64,000 nt of DNA. It comes from Gonocerus acuteangulatus (taxonomy: Eukaryota; Arthropoda; Insecta; Hemiptera; Coreidae). The notes beneath the pieces are model-generated. The model did no database searches. It saw nothing but the letters and a program-made list of their open reading frames with translations, and was not told where the DNA came from. The translations under genes and the position numbers were made by a program. Where the stretch lies: contig OX328124.1 in NCBI GenBank assembly GCA_946811695.1, positions 60,947,749 to 61,011,748 of the forward strand. Direction: 5' to 3'. Shown in pieces: positions 57,775 to 64,000 of the stretch (its first letter is position 1; each line of letters opens with the position of its first letter).

Positions 57775-57816
57775 AAGCGGGTTCCCTCCCTATAGAAAGT
57801 GGGAGGAACCACGCTA
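57775..57816. repeat. dispersed hairpin, variant copy
   Basis: AGCGGGTTCCCTCCCTATAG and GTGGGAGGAACCACGCTAAG form the same type of stem, directly after a (TA)n array. Confidence 0.65.
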
Positions 57817-58463
57817 AGATAGGACGCATTAGTCCTATTTTGACTAGAAAAGGGTAGTAACCTGTAGATAACCCGTGTCAAAAATCTGTGTTACGTTTAG
57901 GTGGACGTTAAAATTAAAATAAAATAAATGTAATGAACTTTAAACCTGAACATAGCATTAAAAAAAAGCAATTTATTTTAAAATAAAATTAATATCCACA
58001 GATTTGTAAAGCTATCTACTTCTTCCTTAATTGTGTTGTTTCTCCTCTATTGTCCTCTCACAAATTCATTTTTTTTTTCTCGAAGTTCAGTCGATCTCTT
58101 GTTTGTTCATTTTCTCTTTGTTCGGATATTTGCCTCTCCAGTGTACACTGTTTTATCCTCTTGTTCCAACTTTTTGCAGTCAATATTTTTGTTTCTTCAA
58201 GACCAGGATTACAGTAGTCCTTTTGAGGCTGAAGTTCAGAAAAAACTGTGAATAATATAATTATTCAACAAGCCAGATTTCCTACAATTTTCATCATTTT
58301 GAACTTAGCTGTAAGTGGATATTTCTAGGTTCTTCCCGTATACCTATCCTCTGTTATAGTTTCATTTTCTTCTAACTCTTCTTTTACTGCTGAAAGGAGG
58401 AAATATTTTTACGCCCGTTTTCTAAGGATTTCAGTTTTCAGTCAGTGGTAACAGAAAACAAAT

Positions 58464-58690
58464 TTATGGAAGATGATAAGGTGCCTTTATTTTTAAGAGA
58501 AACAGGTGTAATTTCATCTGCATAAATACTAAGAAGGCAAAATTTGTGGCTTGTGCAAGTTGGTTTTCATTTTCCACGTCCAATTTTTCGTACTTGATCG
58601 TGCAGTACATTTTTTCTAATTTGGTTTTAGAAAAAATGTACTCCACCTCTTGAAGAGTTTGTCTGGCAGAATCTGTGTCATAGCAGCTCT
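58464..58690 (-). pseudogene. unrecognised coding relic, probably transposon-derived
   Basis: A minus-strand open segment encodes ARQTLQEVEYIFSKTKLEKM followed by YCTIKYEKLDVENENQLAQA. It has a diverged second copy inside the Harbinger-like element (55640-55760), which argues for a repeated, transposon-derived source. No known domain is apparent and no function is assigned. Confidence 0.3.
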
Positions 58691-59282
58691 TGAAGAAGTT
58701 GAAATAGCTGTTTTGAAGAGTAGGTCAACTCACTCCTCAAGACTTCATATAAAATCTATTCAAATCAATGGAAAGATGTCTAAGAGATGTAATTAGTGGC
58801 GGGGTTAGAAATCCCTATTTTGACTACAAAAATGTGAGTTTTCCTGTATAATTTGATATTTTGAAATTTATGTCTTCCATTTAATTTGCGTTTTTAAAAC
58901 TGTTAACCTGATTTTATTATTGTAAAATAAAATTTTCTTTTCCAAATTTCTAATTTTAATATTGATGGGCACCTGCAAAGGAGGAAAATCAGTTGGCCAA
59001 AGCATATTAATGACCGCACTCTAATCCTAGTGTGTTATTAGGAATAGAATCAAACACCCTCTGGGCCTCCAAGGCCCGTAATGGGACTGTTTTTTTTTTT
59101 TCTTTTCTAACGTGTATCTGGAATTTCACGTATCATAATTTGTAATCCAATTGCATTTATGAATCATAATTTAATTCCTAAATAAAATCATATTTACGGT
59201 TAAAAACTAATGAATAACCATAATGGAACATTGCCGTGTAGCACAATCACGAGTACAACTTCCAAATACAAAAATCGAACCT

Positions 59283-59455
59283 TTGGATTAAACCAAGATA
59301 ACTCACCCACCATTAGGAATAAACCAAGATAACTCGACCCCAGAAGTTGCCCACCATTAGGTTTAAACCAAGATAACTCACCCCCAGAAGTTGCCCACCA
59401 TTAGGATTAAACCATGATAACTCACACCAAGAAGTTTCCCAACATTAGGATTGCC
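59283..59455 (+). repeat. about 50-bp tandem repeat, four copies
   Basis: AAACCAAGATAACTCACCC, AGAAGTTGCCCACCATTAGG and variants repeat from 59290 to 59452. Confidence 0.85.
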
Positions 59456-59859
59456 ATTTGCAAAGCTGCATGAACTGTAAATAATACTTTAACCTTCCTC
59501 ATTACATCTGAACTATTTACATTTCACTTTATATTCCTTTTACTTGTAGACTAAAAACAAGTCATATACTCAAGTTTAAAGAGACAAATTTAAAAAACAT
59601 TTATTCACTAAAATATAAATGACACTTCATATTAGAGCATAATGAGTTTATAGTGTAGTAAACAAAGGAGTGAAAGCCTTCCAGTGATAAGATTATACAG
59701 CGGGAATTTTTTCAGCAAATATAGGCCATGTCCTCTACCTACACCGAAAATTAGAACAAGCTGTGGTAAAATAAATATTATCCAGGATATATTTACATTC
59801 TTTTAAATTTTAATGTTTTACCCATTTGTTTTTTTCATTACATTTTCAGTATTTTTTTT

Positions 59860-59953
59860 TTACGGTGCATCGACATCTGGGCCATTATAGTGGACATCCA
59901 AGGGGCAGCGAGGAATTTTCTCAACGAGCCGCGAGATGAGAAAGTTCCTGCCG
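59860..59953 (-). mobile_element. 3' part of the tRNA-SINE seen at 63504
   Basis: Reverse complement matches the 63504 copy: ACGGTGCATCGAC, ACATCCAAGGGGCAGCGAGG and CAACGAGCCGCGAGATGAGA on the plus strand. A T run (the A tail) lies at 59852-59861. It ends where the small DNA transposon begins (59957), so the head is missing. Confidence 0.75.
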
Positions 59954-59956
59954 CCA

Positions 59957-60800
59957 CACAGTGGGCAAAATCCACTTTTAGGGCGGCAAAATCCACTTTT
60001 AGGGCGGCAAAATTATTTTTTTGTGTTTTTCAATATTTTTGAGGTCACTGAGTTAGGGAAAAATATTTAAAAAAATCGTTGACCCATAGTTTTTAGTATA
60101 TCCAACAAACAAATGTTGTAGGCACACAAATGTTTTGACATAATAGATAAAAATTGGGAAAACATTTTGTAAATCTATGGAACATTTAAGTAGTACCTTT
60201 TTGCATCTATTATTTACAAAAACATAATACATATATTCATAAAAAATAATACTTAGGCTATAATTTGAAAATGAATAACAAAAATAGACTAACAACTTGA
60301 AGAAAAAAGTAATTGTACTGACTTGTTTTTTTTTCTTTAATAATAACAAATATATACAATTATATTATGCACTAAAAACGAAATATCCATCAATCATCGT
60401 CTGATTCAATACTGTTACATCCTTCAGCATTTTCTTTTGACAAGTCAGTATCGTCTGCCTCATTTTCTTCAATGACAGTTCTTGAAGTGGATCATGTGGT
60501 AAACTACACTTCAATAGGCTAATTACATATACATCGGTAACATGAAATTTAAATAAACACGTATAGTTTCTGTTCAAAAAATGGAAAAGTAATTACAAGA
60601 ACAAAACTGCAATAAACAGTGGGAAAAATGTTTCCTTTCTTAGAGTCCGATTAATATTCCCTTCCGTCGCCTGTTGATGAGGTGAGAAAGTAGATATTTA
60701 CATTTTACCTTAATCCTACTAATACTAGACAGTATTTAGTAAGTGATTTGTAAAATATTTTTTTGAATTTTGTCCACCTAAAAGGTGATTTTCGCCCACT
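59957..60800 (-). mobile_element. small DNA transposon, ends CAGTGGGC
   Basis: CAGTGGGCAAAATCCACTTT (59957; its second half repeated at 59989) mirrors, on the other strand, CAGTGGGCGAAAATCACCTT ending at 60800. A minus-strand segment (60396-60480) encodes the acidic end ENEADDTDLSKENAEGCNSI then ESDDD and a stop, and looks like the last exon of a lost protein. No exact target duplication is seen. Confidence 0.55.
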
Positions 60801-61387
60801 GTCTTTCGCCGCGGATTCTTCAGCTTCTATCTGACTGCCTAAACTAAATTTAAATTTGCATTAAAAGGGGGAAGAAGGGGGAGCTGGAAGTCTCAAGACA
60901 GTAAAGTAGAAGCGAAGCTTAAGGCTTATCGAAAAAAAATATTTGGAAGTGGAACTTTGAGGAACTTTTTTTTAAACCTTACTCAAACTTGAGTAATCAA
61001 CAAAATATGAACAATCTAGTAATAATTTCATTTATTTTTTTTTCTTTGATATGCCTTTCTGTTATTAGATATATATCATGTATTTATAAAGAACGTACCA
61101 CTAAATAATAAATCCATTGTGAAAAGAATTTATAAAATTTTCACACAATTTTTAAAACACACCTTACAAAGACCGTAGTTGGAACAAGACTAAGCAGAGG
61201 AAGAGCAAGTGACTAGTAATGGTTGCCTTCCTTATTGTTTTAAACAGTTTTGGGTTAAACTAGCAAAAAAAAATTGTTCTGTTTTCAATGAATAGAAGAC
61301 TTGAGCACGTTTTGACACGTAAATTGACTTTCTACGACGACATCACATTTTCGACTTTTGTTGACGTAAAGTAGTAGTTTTGCCCAG

Positions 61388-61466
61388 AGTGCGCCGATGG
61401 GAATCGAACCCACCATCTCCAGCATAGGAAACTGAGGCGTTAGCCACTAGATTACGGGAAGATCCT
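61388..61466 (-). mobile_element. tRNA-like SINE head
   Basis: The minus strand reads TAATCTAGTGGCTAACGCC (box A), a TTCCTAT loop and GGGTTCGATTCCC (an intact box B). It is close to a tRNA cloverleaf but flanked by SINE-like sequence. The head resembles that at 63504. A true tRNA cannot be fully excluded. Confidence 0.6.
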
Positions 61467-61595
61467 ATTTTCAGTAATAAACTCAGTTTATGTAATTGTA
61501 GAAAAAAGGTAAAAAAAAAAGTAATAAAAAAAAAAGGTAAAAATATAATAACAATGTTAAAAGTAAATATATATACTTTATTTAACACCATGTTT

Positions 61596-61632
<37 letters not shown>

Positions 61633-62633
61633 GAAGTACAACAAATAACAATGCACAAATAAAGACTATAATTTACATTCAAGAGTGTAAGTTCACAAAC
61701 AACACAAACGCAAATGTTTGCGAAATTAGTTCAATATACGCTCATACTTAAGCATAAGTAATTATTACTTATACTTAACAAGTACATGACTTCTTTTACA
61801 ATTAGTTAAAATCACAAAATTATAATTTTGAAAAATGATTCACACCTTTACAAACTACTCTAAATATATTTATTTCTATAAAAGGAATGTAATTAAGACT
61901 TTAAACCTAATTCATGTTCAGTCTTAGATATAAGAAACTAACAAATCTTTACGGAAGCACACCAACAAAAAAAATAGAGTTCTTTTAATCAAAAATAAAA
62001 ATCTAAATTAAACAAAAGACATAACAATTTTTACTGCTATACTATCTCCATTCAGAGAAAAAGATGTGCCCAAATAGTTTAAATGGTTTAATGCAGTAAA
62101 CAATTCTTCATTAAATAACAAAAGTAAAAATATTCACAGTTACAATTAAAAAAAATGTTGACTCAAAATAATTTACGTAAAAGAATAAGGCCTAATTTAT
62201 TCATGCAAAGTGCACTAATAGTTGTTTTACTTATGCACAATCACATCAAACTTTAAGTCAAGAACAACTAAATTATTACCTTAACAATTGTTCTCAATTA
62301 CACAGTACAGGATATCATAACAATAACTCGATATCCTTTCTTAATGTAATTATTGGTAAAACAATAAAATTAAATTTATATTGGAAGATCACTTTTTAAA
62401 TTTAAATAATTTGTACAGCTATATCAGAGTGAATTTAACAGGGATTTCTTCATATATATATTTTATCAGATAACAAAAAGTGTTTAGATAGTTGCCATAG
62501 GCATGAAAATCAATGAAAGGTTTAAATATTTACTATTAATAAATTATTTTAAGAAATAACCACTTAAAAACAAGATATGATCTTGGAGGTACCATTTCAA
62601 TTTTCTTTAAAAGACAATCTGTATATACATTTT

Positions 62634-62775
62634 ATACCAGAAAAAATGGTAAAATACTGAACCATTCGTCACGATTGGCTGATCCAATCACATCCATTCT
62701 TCTTATAAATTCCAGAGAAACTTCATTGAACTTCTCAATAAAATTTCTTAGCTTGAGCTCCTTTATTATCCCTGA
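62634..62775 (-). CDS. candidate internal exon of an unidentified gene
   Basis: A minus-strand open segment is bounded by a good acceptor (a T-rich tract ending in TTTTTTGTTCAG just above 62775) and a possible donor (G|GTATAA at about 62633). It encodes about 47 residues with an amphipathic look, including FIEKFNEVSLEFIRRM. Codon use is less AT-driven than the surrounding sequence. The charged helix loosely recalls the region after the C-helix in mitochondrial cytochrome P450s (a 'VxxEFIxRM' pattern), but no heme-binding or I-helix motif is present and the rest does not match, so no function is assigned. It could also be part of a transposable element. Confidence 0.35.
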
Positions 62776-63503
62776 ACAAAAAATACATTGGTTATAATCG
62801 ATCATAAATAAATCAATATTTAGTTCAATAATAATGCTTTTATTGACTCGATGAGTTATGAGTCCCCCCCCCCCCAAAAAAAAATAGGAATAGAAAGATT
62901 TTTTGTAATTGACTTCAAAAAAGCATAACAAATGCTTATTTCCTTGCTAAGGTTTAAGAAAAAAGAGCCTGCAAATAAATGTATTTGCTATAATTAGTTT
63001 TCACAGAAGTAATACAAACAGATATGAAAGCAATGAATATTACTAATCAACTGAATATTATTTAATAATCTTCATTGGTATTTAAGTCATATTATAAATA
63101 GTAAACCTAATAATAATGTTTTATTATGTTTCATGAGAAGATATAACTTAGTGGAACTATATTAATAAAAACAGTATTATTTGAAAAATGCAGCATATAT
63201 GATGTTAAATGAAAGTCACATTAATGCTTTAAAATTAACACCAGAATATTTTTATCAAATTATTCGAATTAAAGCGTCAATGGTTAAAATATAATATACC
63301 ATTAAAATGTATTGTATGAAACCCTAAAACCTAAATGCCTTATTCTAAAAAGAATTTGAAACAGAATAGATAACATAATTCGTTTAAGCTTGCTCGGCGT
63401 TAATTTCCCAATAGTTAAAACAATGTTAAGCTAGAAAAAAAATTAGGTAAAAAAAATTTAAGCTTGCTAATACAAAAATGAAACAAGTAAAAATAACTAT
63501 TTT

Positions 63504-63680
63504 GGGGGTCTGCCCATGGTCTAGTGGATAACGTCTTAGATTCATATGCGGGAGATGATGGGTTTGATTCCCACCTGTGGAAGGAATTTTCTCATCTCAC
63601 GGCTCGTTGGGAAAATTTCTCGCTGACCCTGGATGTCGGCGCTAATGGCCTAGGTGTAGATGCGCCGTAAAAATAAAAAT
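63504..63680 (+). mobile_element. tRNA-derived SINE, full copy with GCGCCGTAAAA tail
   Basis: The tRNA-like head has CATGGTCTAGTGGATAACG (box A) and GGGTTTGATTCCC (box B). The body contains CTCATCTCACGGCTCGTTGG. The 3' end is GTCGGCGCTAATGGCC then GATGCGCCGTAAAAATAAAA. The same 3' module ends the 5S-SINE at 19.8 kb and the fragment at 4300. Confidence 0.8.
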
Positions 63681-63689
63681 ATAATTTCT

Positions 63690-64000
63690 ATGCAGATTAC
63701 ACAAGAAAAATTACAAGAAAGAACGTTAGGAGGGCTACATGCACGTCTGGTAGTCTGGCACCTCTTATTTATAGACCTAAAAGCTCTCAACAATTCTGTA
63801 TGAGAAATATATTTTTAAAAAGTAATTTTAGTGGCTTGAGGTCGACCTTTGAAGTATTGACCAACTGATAAACATCAAAAGCAAAACTACTATAGTTATC
63901 TGTTTATTATTATTTTTTTCTTATAGTAGAGAATTAAAAAATTATTTTTGAAACATACCTATACAGCAAGTAGATAAACATTAAGACGAGATGGCCAGCA
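63690..64000. other. no gene seen at the right edge
   Basis: 63730-63800 is slightly GC-richer (GTTAGGAGGGCTACATGCAC), with no recognisable frame. Confidence 0.3.

Larger units (their letters stand above)
60801..63503. other. AT-rich; no gene except the candidate exon and SINE head
   Basis: A run at 61598-61629; otherwise AT-rich DNA with short frames only. If the exon at 62634-62775 is real, flanking sequence is intron. Confidence 0.35.

Noticed and set aside
61388..61466. Functional tRNA gene
   Set aside because: Box B is good but the head resembles the SINE at 63504 and the cloverleaf stems are imperfect; kept as SINE head.
61554..61751. 65-codon frame with a lysine run
   Set aside because: Driven by a poly-A tract at 61598-61629.

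Overview
This is an AT-rich, intron-type eukaryotic window, most likely from an arthropod. It has long (TA)n runs, A/T homopolymers and very few long reading frames. It is packed with decayed transposable elements: tRNA- and 5S-headed SINEs, Jockey-type and R2-like non-LTR elements, hAT, Harbinger-like and Tc1/mariner-like relics, and foldback MITEs. The species cannot be named from the sequence. No bacterial operons, CRISPR arrays or bacterial-style genes are present.

The one host gene I can name is engrailed (or its paralogue invected). Its 5' coding exon lies on the minus strand at 42762-42930 inside a GC/CpG-rich island (about 42775-43150). It encodes the EH1 repressor motif (LSFSIENILSPDFG) and the EH2 motif (WPAWVYCTRYSDRPSSG), then ends at a phase-1 GT donor. 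No homeobox exon was found, so the downstream exons lie either to the left beyond the window or in sequence I failed to recognise. Much of 1-42761 may therefore be engrailed intron. A second, weaker host-exon candidate is at 62634-62775 (minus).

Left part (1-35 kb): relics of several repeat families. These include repeat family A (1-310, 20930-21545, 36363-37665, 50787-51745), a family with hammerhead-ribozyme-like cores (3722-4065 and degraded copies), Helitron-like 'CCCGTGCTTC' elements (4812-5481, 30948-32294), a 270-bp MITE family with 8-10 bp target-site duplications (five copies), and a 350-bp-arm inverted repeat (11779-12528). There are also tandem arrays (13120-13600, 24880-25450, 26395-27010, 27405-27666) and a nested 5S-SINE in tRNA-SINE insertion (19449-19990). 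An element at 32549-34687 carries a repeated CAGGGGAGTGA motif.

Middle (36-52 kb): two long copies of family A, a 343-bp element with perfect 29-bp inverted repeats holding the best hammerhead candidate (37777-38119), the engrailed exon, a 2.77-kb hAT-like element with an 8-bp target duplication about 450 bp upstream of that exon (43387-46155), and a 5'-truncated Jockey-type LINE (47019-49304) sitting in a Tc1/mariner-like relic.

Right part (52-64 kb): the 3' end of an R2-like retrotransposon with a restriction-like endonuclease, split by a 3.65-kb Harbinger-like transposon (53364-57014). That transposon has 36-bp inverted repeats and a TAA duplication, and carries a two-exon MADF-domain gene and a further nested repeat. 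Beyond lie SINEs, a small DNA transposon (59957-60800) and AT-rich sequence.
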